A program made the position numbers and the translations under genes. Shown here piece by piece: positions 1 through 13,557 of a stretch of 64,000 nt of DNA; position 1 is the first letter of the stretch, and each line of letters begins with the position of its first letter. Under the pieces are notes generated by a model. That model was not told where the DNA came from. It did not search any database and saw only the letters and a list, made by a program, of their open reading frames with translations. Source of the DNA: Litoditis marina (lineage: Eukaryota > Nematoda > Chromadorea > Rhabditida > Rhabditidae); NCBI GenBank assembly GCA_964036275.1, contig CAXIWQ010000162.1:1-64000 (forward strand). Direction: 5' to 3'.

Positions 1-3000
1 TAGTTTAACAACTGCTACTTAAATGGGTATCAAACTGACCGGCAGATTGTACTGAGTCTCATGGGAGTGAAATCCTAACTATTGAATTGGGGATTTCAAC
101 GAAATTTCGAAATCAAATTTTCAGAGTTTAATAATAGTTTAATAACTGCTACTTAAATGGGTATCAACTGACCGGCAGATTGTACTGAGTCTCATGGGAG
201 TAAAATCCTAACTATTGAATTGAGGATTTCAACGAAATTTCGAAATCCAATCTTCAGAGTTAATAATAGTTTACTAACTGCTACTCAAATGGGTATCAAA
301 CTGACGGCAGATTGTACTGAGTCTGATGGGAGTGAATTCCTAACTATTAAATTGAGGATTTCAACGAAATTTCGAAATCCATTCTTCAGAGTTTATTAAT
401 AGTTTAATAACTGCTACTTAAATGGGTATCAAACTGACCGGCAGATTGTACTGAGTCTCATGGGAGTGAAATCCTAACTATTGAACTGGGGATTTCAACG
501 AAATTTCGAAATCCATTTTCATAGTTTAATAATAGTTCAATAACTGCTAATTAAATGGGTATCAAACTGGCCAGCAGATTGTACTGAGTTTGATGGAGTG
601 AAATCCTAACTATTGAAATGAGGATTTCGACGAAATTTCGAAATCCAATCTTCAGAGTTTAATAATAGTTTAATAACTGCTACTTAAATGGGTATCAAAC
701 TGACGGCAGATTGTACTGAGTCTCATGGGAGTGAAATCCTAACTATTGAATTGAGGATTTCAACGAAATTTCGAAATCCAATCTTCAGAGTTTATTAATA
801 GTTTAATAACTGCTACTTAAAGGGGTATCAAACTGACCGGTTCAATAACTGCTAATTAAATGGGTATCAAACTGGCCAGCAGATTGTACTGAGTTTGATG
901 GAGTGAAATCCTAACTATTGAAATGAGGATTTCGACGAAATTTCGAAATCCAATCTTCAGAGTTTATTAATAGTTTAATAACTGCTACTTAAAGGGGTAT
1001 CAAACTGACCGGCAGATTGTACTGAGTTTGATGGGAGTGAAATCCTAACTATTGAAATGAGGATTTCAACGAAATTTCGAAATCCAATCTTCAGAGTTTA
1101 TTAATAGTTTAATAACTGCTACTTAAAGGGGTATCAAACTGACCAGTAGATTGTACTGAGTTTGATGGGAGTGAAATCCTAACTATTGAGTTGAGGGTTT
1201 CAACGAGATTTCGAAATCCAATCTTCAGAGTTATTAATAGTTTAACAACTGCTACTTAAATGGGTATCAAACTGACCGGCAGATTGTACTGAGTTTGATG
1301 GGAGTGAAATCCTAACTATTGAAATGAGGATTTCAACGAAATTTCGAAATCCAATCTTCAGAGTTTATTAATAGTTTAACAACTGCTACTTAAATGGGTA
1401 TCAAACTGACCGGCAGATTGTACTGAGTCTCATGGGAGTGAAATCCTAACTATTGAATTGAGGATTTCAACGAAATTTCGAAATCCAATCTTCAGAGTTT
1501 ATTAATAGTTTAATAACTGCTACTTAAAGGGGTATCAAACTGACCGGTTCAATAACTGCTAATTAAATGGGTATCAAACTGGCCAGCAGATTGTACTGAG
1601 TTTGATGGGAGTGAAATCCTAACTATTGAAATGAGGATTTCGACGAAATTCGAAATCCAGTCTTCAGAGTTTATTAATAGTTTAATAACTGCTACTTAAA
1701 GGGGTATCAACTGACCGGCAGATTGTACTGAGTTTGATGGGAGTGAAATCCTAACTATTGAAATGAGGATTTCAACGAAATTGCGAAATCCAATCTTCAG
1801 AGTTTATTAATAGTTTAATAACTGCTACTTAAAGGGGTATCAAACTGACAGTAGATTGTACTGAGTTGATGGGAGTGAAATCCTAACTATTGAGTTGAGG
1901 GTTTCAACGAGATTTCGAAATCCAATCTTCAGAGTTTATTAATAGTTTAACAACTGCTACTTAAATGGGTATCAAACTGACCGGCAGATTGTACTGAGTT
2001 TGATGGGAGTGAAATCCTAACTATTGAAATGAGGATTTCAACGAAATTTCGAAATCCAATCTTCAGAGTTTATTAATAGTTTAACAACTGCTACTTAAAA
2101 TGGGTATCAAACTGACCGGCAGATTGTACTGAGTCTCATGGGAGTGAAATCCTAACTATTGAATTGGGGATTTCAACGAAATTTCGAATCAAATTTTGAG
2201 AGTTTAATAATAGTTCAATAACTGCTACTTAAATGGTATCAAACTGACCGGCAGATTGTACTGAGTCTCATGGGAGTGAAATCCTAACTATTGAAATAAG
2301 GATTTCAACGAAATTTCGAAATCCAATCTTCAGAGTTTATTAATAGTTTAATAACTGCTACTTGAAGGGGTATCAAACTGACCAGTAGATTGTACTGAGT
2401 TTGATGGGAGTGAAATCCTAACTATTGAGTTGAGGGTTTCAACGAGATTTCGAAATCCAATCTTCAGAGTTTATTAATAGTTAAACAACTGCTACTTAAA
2501 TGGGTATTAAACTGACCGGCAGATTGTACTGAGTTTGATGAGAGTGAAATCCTAACTATTGAAATGAGGATTTCAACGAAATTTCGAAATCCAATCTTCA
2601 GAGTTTATAATAGTTCAACAACTGCTACTTAAATGGTATCAAACTGACCGGCAGATTGTACTGAGTCTCATGGGAGTGAAATCCTAACTATTGAATTGGG
2701 GATTTCAACGAAATTTCGAAATCAAATTTTCAGAGTTTAATAATAGTTTAATAACTGCTACTTAAATGGGTATCAAACTGATCGGCAGATTGTACTGAGT
2801 CTCATGGGAGTAAAATCCTAACTATTGAATTGAGGATTTCAACGAAATTTCGAATCCAATCTTCAGAGTTTAATAATAGTTTACTAACTGCTACTCAAAT
2901 GGGTATCAAACTGACCGGCAGATTGTACTGAGTCTGATGGGAGTGAATTCCTAACTATTAAATTGAGATTTCAACGAAATTTCGAAATCCATTCTTCAGA

Positions 3001-6000
3001 GTTTATTAATAGTTTAATAACTGCTACTTAAATGGTATCAAACTGACCGGCAGATTGTACTGAGTCTCATGGGAGTGAAATCCTAACTATTGAACTGGGG
3101 ATTTCAACGAAATTTCGAAATCCAATTTTCATAGTTTAATATAGTTCAATAACTGCTAATTAAATGGGTATCAAACTGGCCAGCAGATTGTACTGAGTTT
3201 GATGGGAGTGAAATCCTAACTATTGAATTGAGGGTTTCAACGAGATTTCGAATCCAATCTTCAGAGTTTATTAATAGTTTAATAACTGCTACTTAAATGG
3301 GTATCAAACTGACCGGCAGATTGTACTGAGTCTCATGGAGTGAAATCCTAACTATTGAAATAAGGATTTCAACGAAATTTCGAATCCAATCTTCAGAGTT
3401 TATTAATAGTTTACATAACTGCTACTTAAAGGGGTATCAAACTGACCAGTAGATTGTACTGAGTTTGATGGGAGTGAAATCCTAACTATTGAGTTGAGGG
3501 TTTCAACGAGATTTCGAATCCAATCTTCAGAGTTTATTAATAGTTTAACAACTGCTACTTAAATGGGTATCAAACTGACCGGCAGATTGTACTGAGTTTG
3601 ATGGGAGTGAAATCCTAACTATTGAAATGAGGATTTCAACGAGATTTCGAAATCCAATCTTCAGAGTCAGAGAATAATAGTTTAACAACTGCTACTTAAA
3701 GGGGTATCAAACTGACCGGCAGATTGTACTGAGTCTCATGAGAGTGAAATCCTAACTATTGAAATAAGGATTTCAACGAAATTCGAAATCCAATCTTCAG
3801 AGTTTATTAATAGTTTAACAACTGCTACTTAAATGGGTATCAAACTGACCGGCAGATTGTACTGAGTTTCATGGGAGTGAAATCCTAACTATTGAATTGG
3901 GGATTTCAACGAAATTTCGAAATCCAATCTTCAGAGTTTATTAATAGTTTAACAACTGCTACTTAAATGGGTATCAAACTGACCGGCAGATTGTACTGAG
4001 TCTCATGGGAGTGAAATCCTAACTATTGAATTGGGGATTTCAACGAAATTTCGAAATCAAATTTTCAGAGTTTAATAATAGTTCAATAACTGCTACTTAA
4101 ATGGGTATCAAACTGACCGGTTCAATAACTGCTAATTAAATGGGTATCAAACTGGCCAGCAGATTGTACTGAGTTTGATGGGAGTGAAATCCTAACTATT
4201 GAAATGAGGATTTCGACGAAATTTCGAAATCCAATCTTCAGAGTTTATTAATAGTTTAATAACTGCTACTTAAAGGGGTATCAAACTGACCGGCAGATTG
4301 TACTGAGTCTCATGGGAGTGAAATCCTAACTATTGAACTGGGGATTTCAACGAAATTTCGAAATCCAATTTTCATAGTTTAATAATAGTTCAATAACTGC
4401 TAATTAAATGGGTATCAAACTGGCCAGCAGATTGTACTGAGTCCTCATGGGAGTGAAATCCTAACTATTGAATTGGGGATTTCAACGAATTTCGAAATCA
4501 AATTTTGAGAGTTTAATAATAGTTCAATAACTGCTACTTAAATGGGTATCAAAACTGACGGCAGATTGTACTGAGTTTGATGGGAGTGAAATCCTAACTA
4601 TTGAAATGAGGATTTCAACGAATTTCGAAATCAAATTTTCAGAGTTTAATAATAGTTCAATAACTGCTACTTAAATGGGTATCAAACTGACCGGCAGATT
4701 GTACTGAGTCTCATGGGAGTGAAATCCTAACTATTGAATTGAGGATTTCAACGAAATTTCGAAATCCAATCTTCAGAGTTTATTAATAGTTTAATAACTG
4801 CTACTTAAAGGGGTATCAAACTGACCGGTTCAATAACTGCTAATTAAATGGGTATCAAACTGGCCAGCAGATTGTACTGAGTTTGATGGGAGTGAAATCC
4901 TAACTATTGAAATGAGGATTTCGACGAAATTTCGAAATCCAATCTTCAGAGTTTATTAATAGTTTAATAACTGCTACTTAAAGGGGTATCAAACTGACCG
5001 GCAGATTGTACTGAGTTTGATGGGAGTGAAATCCTAACTATTGAAATGAGGATTTCAACGAATTGCGAAATCCAATCTTCAGAGTTTATTAATAGTTTAA
5101 TAACTGCTACTTAAAGGGGTATCAAACTGACAGTAGATTGTACTGAGTTTGATGGGAGTGAAATCCTAACTATTGAGTTGAGGGTTTCAACGAGATTTCG
5201 AAATCAATCTTCAGAGTTTATTAATAGTTTAACAACTGCTACTTAAATGGGTATCAAACTGACCGGCAGATTGTACTGAGTTTGATGGGAGTGAAATCCT
5301 AACTATTGAAATGAGGATTTCAACGAAATTTCGAAATCCAATCTTCAGAGTTTATTAATAGTTTAACAACTGCTACTTAAATGGGTATCAACTGACCGGC
5401 AGATTGTACTGAGTCTCATGGGAGTGAAATCCTAACTATTGAATTGGGGATTTCAACGAAATTTCGAAATCAAATTTTGAGAGTTTAATAATAGTTCAAT
5501 AACTGCTACTTAAATGGGTATCAAACTGACCGGCAGATTGTACTGAGTCTCATGGGAGTGAAATCCTAACTATTGAAATAAGGATTTCAACGAAATTTCG
5601 AAATCCAATCTTCAGAGTTTATTAATAGTTTAATAACTGCTACTTGAAGGGGTATCAAACTGACCAGTAGATTGTACTGAGTTTGATGGGAGTGAAATCC
5701 TAACTATTGAGTTGAGGGTTTCAACGAGATTTCGAAATCCAATCTTCAGAGTTTATTAATAGTTTAACAACTGCTACTTAAATGGGTATTAAACTGACCG
5801 GCAGATTTTACTGAGTTTGATGAGAGTGAAATCCTAACTATTGAAATGAGGATTTCAACGAAATTTCGAAATCCAATCTTCAGAGTTTATTATAGTTTTA
5901 ACAACTGCTACTTAAATGGGTATCAAACTGACCGGCAGATTGTACTGAGTCTCATGGGAGTGAAATCCTAACTATTGAATTGGGGATTTCAACGAAATTT

Positions 6001-9000
6001 CGAAATCAAATTTCAGAGTTTAATAATAGTTTAATAACTGCTACTTAAATGGGTATCAAACTGACCGCAGATTGTACTGAGTCTCATGGGAGTAAAATCC
6101 TAACTATTGAATTGAGGATTTCAACGAAATTTCGAAATCCAATCTTCAGAGTTTAATAATAGTTTACTAACTGCTACTCAAATGGGTATCAAACTGACCG
6201 GCAGATTGTACTGAGTCTGATGGGAGTGAATTCCTACTATTAAATTGAGGATTTCAACGAAATTTCGAAATCCATTCTTCAGAGTTTATTAATAGTTTAA
6301 TAACTGCTACTTAAATGGGTATCAAACTGACCGGCAGATTGTACTGAGTCTCATGGGAGTGAAATCCTAACTATTGAACTGGGATTTCAACGAAATTTCG
6401 AAATCCAATTTTCATAGTTTAATAATAGTTCAATAACTGCTAATTAAATGGGTATCAAACTGGCCAGCAGATTGTACTGAGTTTGATGGGAGTGAAATCC
6501 TAACTATTGAATTGAGGGTTTCAACGAGATTTCGAAATCCAATCTTCAGAGTTTATTAATAGTTTAATAACTGCTACTTAAAGGGGTATCAAACTGACCG
6601 GCAGATTGTACTGAGTCTCATGGGAGTGAAATCCTAACTATTGAAATAAGATTTCACGAAATTTCGAAATCCAATCTTCAGAGTTTATTAATAGTTTAAT
6701 AACTGCTACTTAAAGGGGTATCAAACTGACCAGTAGATTGTACTGAGTTTGATGGGAGTGAAATCCTAACTATTGAGTTGAGGGTTTCAACGAGATTTCG
6801 AAATCCAATCTTCAGAGTTTATTAATAGTTTAACAACTGCTACTTAAATGGGTATCAAACTGACCGGTTCAATAACTGCTAATTAAATGGGTATCAAACT
6901 GGCCAGCAGATTGTACTGAGTTTGATGGGAGTGAAATCCTAACTATTGAAATGAGGATTTCGACGAAATTTCGAAATCCAATCTTCAGAGTTTATTAATA
7001 GTTTAATAACTGCTACTTAAAGGGGTATCAAACTGACCGGCAGATTGTACTGAGTCTCATGGGAGTGAAATCCTAACTATTGAACTGGGATTCAACGAAA
7101 TTTCGAAATCCAATTTCATAGTTTAATAATAGTTCAATAACTGCTAATTAAATGGGTATCAAACTGGCCAGCAGATTGTACTGAGTCTCATGGGAGTGAA
7201 ATCCTAACTATTGAATTGGGGATTTCAACGAAATTTCGAAATCAAATTTTGAGAGTTTAATAATAGTTCAATAACTGCTACTTAAATGGGTATCAAACTG
7301 ACCGGCAGATTGTACTGAGTTTGATGGGAGTGAAATCCTAACTATTGAAATGAGGATTTCAACGAAATTTCGAAATCAAATTTTCAGAGTTTAATAATAG
7401 TTCAATAACTGCTACTTAAATGGGTATCAAACTGACCGGCAGATTGTACTGAGTCTCATGGGAGTGAAATCCTAACTATTGAATTGAGGATTTCAACGAA
7501 ATTTCGAAATCCAATCTTCAGAGTTTATTAATAGTTTAATAACTGCTACTTAAAGGGGTATCAAACTGACCGGTTCAATAACTGCTAATTAAATGGGTAT
7601 CAAACTGGCCAGCAGATTGTACTGAGTTTGATGGGAGTGAAATCCTAACTATTGAAATGAGGATTTCGACGAAATTTCGAAATCCAATCTTCAGAGTTTA
7701 TTAATAGTTTAATAACTGCTACTTAAAGGGGTATCAAACTGACCGGCAGATTGTACTGAGTTTGATGGAGTGAAATCCTAACTATTGAAATGAGGATTTC
7801 AACGAAATTGCGAAATCCAATCTTCAGAGTTTATTAATAGTTTAATAACTGCTACTTAAAGGGGTATCAAACTGACCAGTAGATTGTACTGAGTTTGATG
7901 GGAGTGAAATCCTAACTATTGAGTTGAGGTTTCAACGAGATTTCGAAATCCAATCTTCAGAGTTTATTAATAGTTTAACAACTGCTACTTAAATGGGTAT
8001 CAAACTGACCGGCAGATTGTACTGAGTTTGATGGGAGTGAAATCCTAACTATTGAAATGAGGATTTCAACGAAATTTCGAAATCCAATCTTCAGAGTTTA
8101 TTAATAGTTTTAACAACTGCTACTTAAATGGGTATCAAACTGACCGGCAGATTGTACTGAGTCTCATGGGAGTGAAATCCTAACTATTGAATTGGGGATT
8201 TCAACGAAATTTCGAAATCAAATTTTGAGAGTTTAATAATAGTTCAATAACTGCTACTTAAATGGGTATCAAACTGACCGGCAGATTGTACTGAGTCTCA
8301 TGGGAGTGAAATCCTAACTATTGAAATAAGGATTTCAACGAAATTTCGAAATCCAATCTTCAGAGTTATTAATAGTTTAATAACTGCTACTTGAAGGGGT
8401 ATCAAACTGACCAGTAGATTGTACTGAGTTTGATGGGAGTGAAATCCTAACTATTGAGTTGAGGGTTTCAACGAGATTTCGAAATCCAATCTTCAGAGTT
8501 TATTAATAGTTTAACAACTGCTACTTAAATGGGTATTAAACTGACCGGCAGATTGTACTGAGTTTGATGAGAGTGAAATCCTAACTATTGAAATGAGGAT
8601 TTCAACGAAATTTCGAAATCCAATCTTCAGAGTTTATTAATAGTTTAACAACTGCTACTTAAATGGGTATCAAACTGACCGGCAGATTGTACTGAGTCTC
8701 ATGGGAGTGAAATCCTAACTATTGAATTGGGGATTTCAACGAAATTTCGAAATCAAATTTTCAGAGTTTAATAATAGTTTAATAACTGCTACTTAAATGG
8801 GTATCAAACTGACCGGCAGATTGTACTGAGTCTCATGGGAGTAAAATCCTAACTATTGAATTGAGGATTTCAACGAAATTTCGAAATCAATCTTCAGAGT
8901 TTAATAATAGTTTACTAACTGCTACTCAAATGGGTATCAAACTGACCGGCAGATTGTACTGAGTCTGATGGAGTGAATTCCTAACTATTAAATTGAGGAT

Positions 9001-10720
9001 TTCAACGAAATTTCGAAATCCATTCTTCAGAGTTTATTAATAGTTTAATAACTGCTACTTAAATGGGTATCAAACTGACCGGCAGATTGTACTGAGTCTC
9101 ATGGGAGTGAAATCCTAACTATTGAACTGGGATTTCAACGAAATTTCGAAATCCAATTTTCATAGTTTAATAATAGTTCAATAACTGCTAATTAAATGGG
9201 TATCAAACTGGCCAGCAGATTGTACTGAGTTTGATGGGAGTGAAATCCTAACTATTGAATTGAGGGTTTCAACGAGATTTCGAAATCCAATCTTCAGAGT
9301 TTATTAATAGTTTAATAACTGCTACTTAAAGGGGTATCAAACTGACCGGCAGATTGTACTGAGTCTCATGGGAGTGAAATCCTAACTATTGAAATAAGGA
9401 TTTCAACGAAATTTCGAAATCCAATCTTCAGAGTTTATTAATAGTTTAATAACTGCTACTTAAAGGGTATCAAACTGACCAGTAGATTGTACTGAGTTTG
9501 ATGGGAGTGAAATCCTAACTATTGAGTTGAGGGTTTCAACGAGATTTCGAAATCCAATCTTCAGAGTTTATTAATAGTTTAACAACTGCTACTTAAATGG
9601 GTATCAAACTGACCGGCAGATTGTACTGAGTTTGATGGGAGTGAAATCCTAACTATTGAAATGAGGATTTCAACGAGATTTCGAAATCCAATCTTCAGAG
9701 TCAGAGAATAATAGTTTAACAACTGCTACTTAAAGGGGTATCAAACTGACCGGCAGATTGTACTGAGTCTCATGAGAGTGAAATCCTAACTATTGAAATA
9801 AGGATTTCAACGAAATTTCGAAATCCAATCTTCAGAGTTTATTAATAGTTTAACAACTGCTACTTAAATGGGTATCAAACTGACCGGCAGATTGTACTGA
9901 GTTTCATGGGAGTGAAATCCTAACTATTGAATTGGGGATTTCAACGAAATTTCGAAATCCAATCTTCAGAGTTTATTAATAGTTTAACAACTGCTACTTA
10001 AATGGGTATCAAACTGACCGGCAGATTGTACTGAGTCTCATGGGAGTGAAATCCTAACTATTGAATTGGGGATTTCAACGAAATTTCGAAATCAAATTTT
10101 CAGAGTTTAATAATAGTTCAATAACTGCTACTTAAATGGGTATCAAACTGACCGGCAGATTGTACTGAGTCTCATGGGAGTGAAATCCTAACTATTGAAT
10201 TGAGGATTTCAACGAAATTTCGAAATCCAATCTTCAGAGTTTATTATAGTTTAATAACTGCTACTTAAAGGGGTATCAAACTGACCGGCAGATTGTACTG
10301 AATTTGATGGGAGTGAAATCCTAACTATTGAAATGAGGATTTCAACGAAATTTCGAAATCCAATCTTCAGAGTTTATTAATAGTTTAACAACTGCCACTT
10401 AAATGGGTATCAAACTGACCGGCAGATTGTACTGAGTCTCATGGGAGTGAAATCCTAACTATTGAATTGGGGATTTCAACGAAATTTCGAAATCAATTTT
10501 CAGAGTTTAATAATAGTTCAATAACTGCTACTTAAATGGGTATCAACTGACCGGCAGATTGTACTGAGTCTCATGGGAGTGAAATCCTAACTATTGAATT
10601 GAGGATTTCAACGAAATTTCGAAATCCAATCTTCAGAGTTTATTAATAGTTTAACAACTGCTACTTAAAGAGGTATCAAACTGACCAGTAGATTGTACTC
10701 AGTCTCATAGAATTGAAACT
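1..10720. repeat. Satellite 1 array, ~133-bp monomer
   Basis: About 80 tandem copies of an AT-rich monomer. A landmark at 6304 recurs near 6437, and one at 8117 near 8251, giving a unit of 133-134 bp. Each monomer carries fixed blocks such as aactgctacttaaatggg, gtgaaatcctaactattg and caacgaaatttcgaaatcc. Variant monomers (an actcaaatggg form, and a ccggttcaataactgctaat junction form) recur at long, regular distances, so the array has higher-order structure. Many single-base indels inside g and a runs may be real divergence or long-read error. No coding potential is visible. Confidence 0.97.
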
Positions 10721-11152
10721 GACTTACTACAATAAAATTTTACCTGGGTAATAATTTGATTTGGTTATCTATACTTCTCCCTCTCGAGTTTGTCTATCTC
10801 TCGCTCTTATCTCAAATCCAATTAAACATTACCCGCTACTAATTGGATAACTCATAAAGATGAGCCCTATTACTTGAGAGGGCTCCAAGTGCCAATTAGG
10901 GTGTGCGACAATAGGACACGTCTAATTGGGTTCCGCCTCCACTGGTAAACGCCCACCAGGTTAACTCGAATCATCCAGCGTCCTTCATTCGACAGCGTGG
11001 CTTCCCTACTGAGCTGACTGTGCTCCTCTTCGGACACATATTCATCCGTCTACCTCTACTTATACTCCGAGCAAACGTCGAAAAAAGGCGACATCACAGT
11101 TAGTTGAAATAACGTGAGAACAGATTAGTCAAAATTCGATCTCCAGAATTCA
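10721..11152. other. Non-satellite interruption of satellite 1
   Basis: About 430 bp of unrelated sequence, with a more GC-rich middle, replaces part of one monomer. The left flank breaks off after actcagtctcatag and the right flank resumes at gaattcaatcttcagag, so roughly 60 bp of monomer is missing rather than duplicated. I see no target-site duplication, terminal repeat, open frame or recognisable RNA gene. Confidence 0.75.
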
Positions 11153-11965
11153 ATCTTCAGAGTTTATTAATAGTTTAATAACTGCTACTTAAAGGGGTAT
11201 CAAACTGACCGGCAGATTGTACTGCATTTGATGGGAGTGAAATCCTAACTATTGAAATGAGGATTTCAACGAAATTTCGAAATCCAATCTTCAGAGTTTA
11301 TTAATAGTTTAACAACTGCTACTTAAATGGGTATCAAACTGACCGGCAGATTGTACTGAGTCTCATGGGAGTGAAATCCTAACTATTGAATTGGGGATTT
11401 CAACGAAATTTCGAAATCAAATTTTCAGAGTTTAATAATAGTTCAATAACTGCTACTTAAATGGGTATCAAACTGACCGGCAGATTGTACTGAGTCTCAT
11501 GGGAGTGAAATCCTAACTATTGAATTGAGGATTTCAACGAAATTTCGAAATCCAATCTTCAGAGTTTATTAATAGTTTAATAACTGCTACTTAAAGGGGT
11601 ATCAAACTGACCGGCAGATTGTACTGAATTTGATGGGAGTGAAATCCTAACTATTGAAATGAGGATTTCAACGAAATTTCGAAATCCAATCTTCAGAGTT
11701 TATTAATAGTTTAACAACTGCTACTTAAATGGGTATCAAACTGACCGGCAGATTGTACTGAGTCTCATGGGAGTGAAATCCTAACTATTGAATTGGGGAT
11801 TTCAACGAAATTTCGAAATCAAATTTTCAGAGTTTAATAATAGTTCAATAACTGCTACTTAAATGGGTATCAAACTGACCGGCAGATTGTACTGAGTCTC
11901 ATGGGAGTGAAATCCTAACTATTGAATTGAGGATTTCAACGAAATTTCGAAATCCAATCTTCAGA
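11153..11965. repeat. Satellite 1 array, last direct segment
   Basis: About six further monomers of the same ~133-bp satellite, ending abruptly at cttcagacttcatt, where the inverted-duplication unique sequence begins. Confidence 0.95.
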
Positions 11966-12597
11966 CTTCATTATTAATTCGACAACTTTACCGTATATGG
12001 GTATTAAATTGACCAGTAGATCACACTTAGTATTATAAAATCAAACGTGAATCTCAACTGGTGAGTTCAAGAGTTTTTTTTTGTGTTTTTGCTTGTTTAT
12101 AATTCGTTGTTTATTTAATCGATATTTTAATGATACAAACTAGTTTACTGTTACAAACAATTGGCTTTTTTGATACAAACTAGTTTACAATTAAAAACAG
12201 AACAAACTTTTCGATTAATTCTCTATCGTTTCTCATCTTGTATTTGTTGAAGTTTTTCAGATTATTGTAAGTAATTGTTTTATTTTCAGTGGCGCAAAAA
12301 GAGACGTGCGATAGATTCAAACCTCAACTTCATAAACTTCGTAAGTGTGACTTTATGGTATTTTTTCTAGTTTCATACCAATTCGTTCGTTCTAGTGAAG
12401 TTTTTCTTGCAAAATATCGTTTCAGTAATGTACAAACGTAAAAATCTCAGAGTTGAACACTTTAAAATAGTATTAAATAGTCAGGTATCAAGTTTTGACA
12501 CTCATTTCTCATTGTTTTTTTTTGAAACGATTTAGACACTAAACATGACTTTTTTTAGACACTTTTAGACACTAACATGACTAATTTCAGGTATTTA

Positions 12598-12816
12598 ATA
12601 CTGATATCTGCCCAATTCGATTAAATATTCAAAACTTGACATAATTTCGGTTTGATTCTTTGTCAATGTGTTTTTATGAGTTAAAGTAATGGATAAAAAC
12701 TCAAACCAATGTCAGCGAAGCCATAATTAACCCTCACGTCCACTGTCAGCTGCAGCTGACAGGGTATGTTTTGACACTTCTAGACCATTATATTGGCTAT
12801 AAATTATTTTCAATGT
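12598..12816 (+). repeat. Dispersed repeat, copy 1
   Basis: This stretch matches the reverse complement of 57,277-57,592 over about 200 bp. It includes ttgattctttgtcaatgtg and, at 12,743-12,762, the perfect 20-bp palindrome ctgtcagctgcagctgacag. It lies in the spacer of the inverted duplication. No open frame of note is present. Confidence 0.85.
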
Positions 12817-13393
12817 TTAATAGGGTTAGTAAACCACTCTCTGTTTGTCGGTGTGCAGTTTTTTTCACTATCATATTCAGATAAGTTCGAATTGTATTGG
12901 GTGAAAAATGACTACTATAAAGTAAACAGACCCCTCCAAGCCTTACCGTTTAGAATTTCACTTGATGGTTTTTTTCTCTAATAATCATTCGTGGTTCTTA
13001 ATGATAATACTAAAATGTGTTCTTTATCAGCTCGAAAACGACTCTCACACCAAAAACTCAAGCTAGAAACACTCAGCGTAAAAGTGTAAACAGACCCCTT
13101 CAATCCTTACCGTTCGGAATGTCACAAGTGGTTTTTTGAGGTTATCTGGTCATTATGGCTACAACTCCTGTCAGACTAATTGTTCCTGTTATCCGAAATT
13201 TGAAATTTTAATTCTCAATACTCGACTGAAATCAAAAAACTTACGACTAACCAATCTTATCACAATTGTCAAACTAAACCCTTCTGAAATTCTGTAATTA
13301 AATAATATTGGAGTTTAATCATTACGTCTAACTATCAACTATCTAACTGACTATCTATCATTAATTGCATTGGTATCTTAAGCTTAGAGAATC
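12817..13393. other. Spacer of inverted duplication, no gene seen
   Basis: AT-rich sequence. A short motif, gtaaacagacccct(c/t)caa, occurs twice, at about 12,922 and 13,088. The small open frame at 12,793-12,981 has the composition of chance sequence. Confidence 0.5.
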
Positions 13394-13557
13394 ATCACGC
13401 TGTCCTGTAAGGATCATTGAGACTTCCCTCACGGGTAACTTGCAAGTAGCACGCAAAAGCCGGCGTAATTAATTCAAGAGTTATTACGCTGTCCTGTAAG
13501 GATCATTGAGACTTCCCTCACGGGTAACTTGCAAGTAGCACGCAATAGCCGGCGTAA
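13394..13557 (+). repeat. Two copies of a 75-nt structured module
   Basis: Positions 13,394-13,468 and 13,483-13,557 are near-identical 75-nt blocks with a period of 89. Copy 2 begins ttacgct and ends ggcgtaa, which can form a 7-bp closing stem, extended by gagt/actc outside. Inside lie three possible hairpins: tcct/agga, ccc/ggg and ttgc/gcaa. The layout is reminiscent of a cloverleaf. However, there is no tRNA B-box-like ggttcga sequence, so I do not call a tRNA. Both a structured RNA and a chance-paired repeat remain possible. Confidence 0.6.

Noticed and set aside
13483..13557. tRNA gene
   Set aside because: The cloverleaf-like pairing lacks a ggttcga-type T arm and a seven-base anticodon loop.
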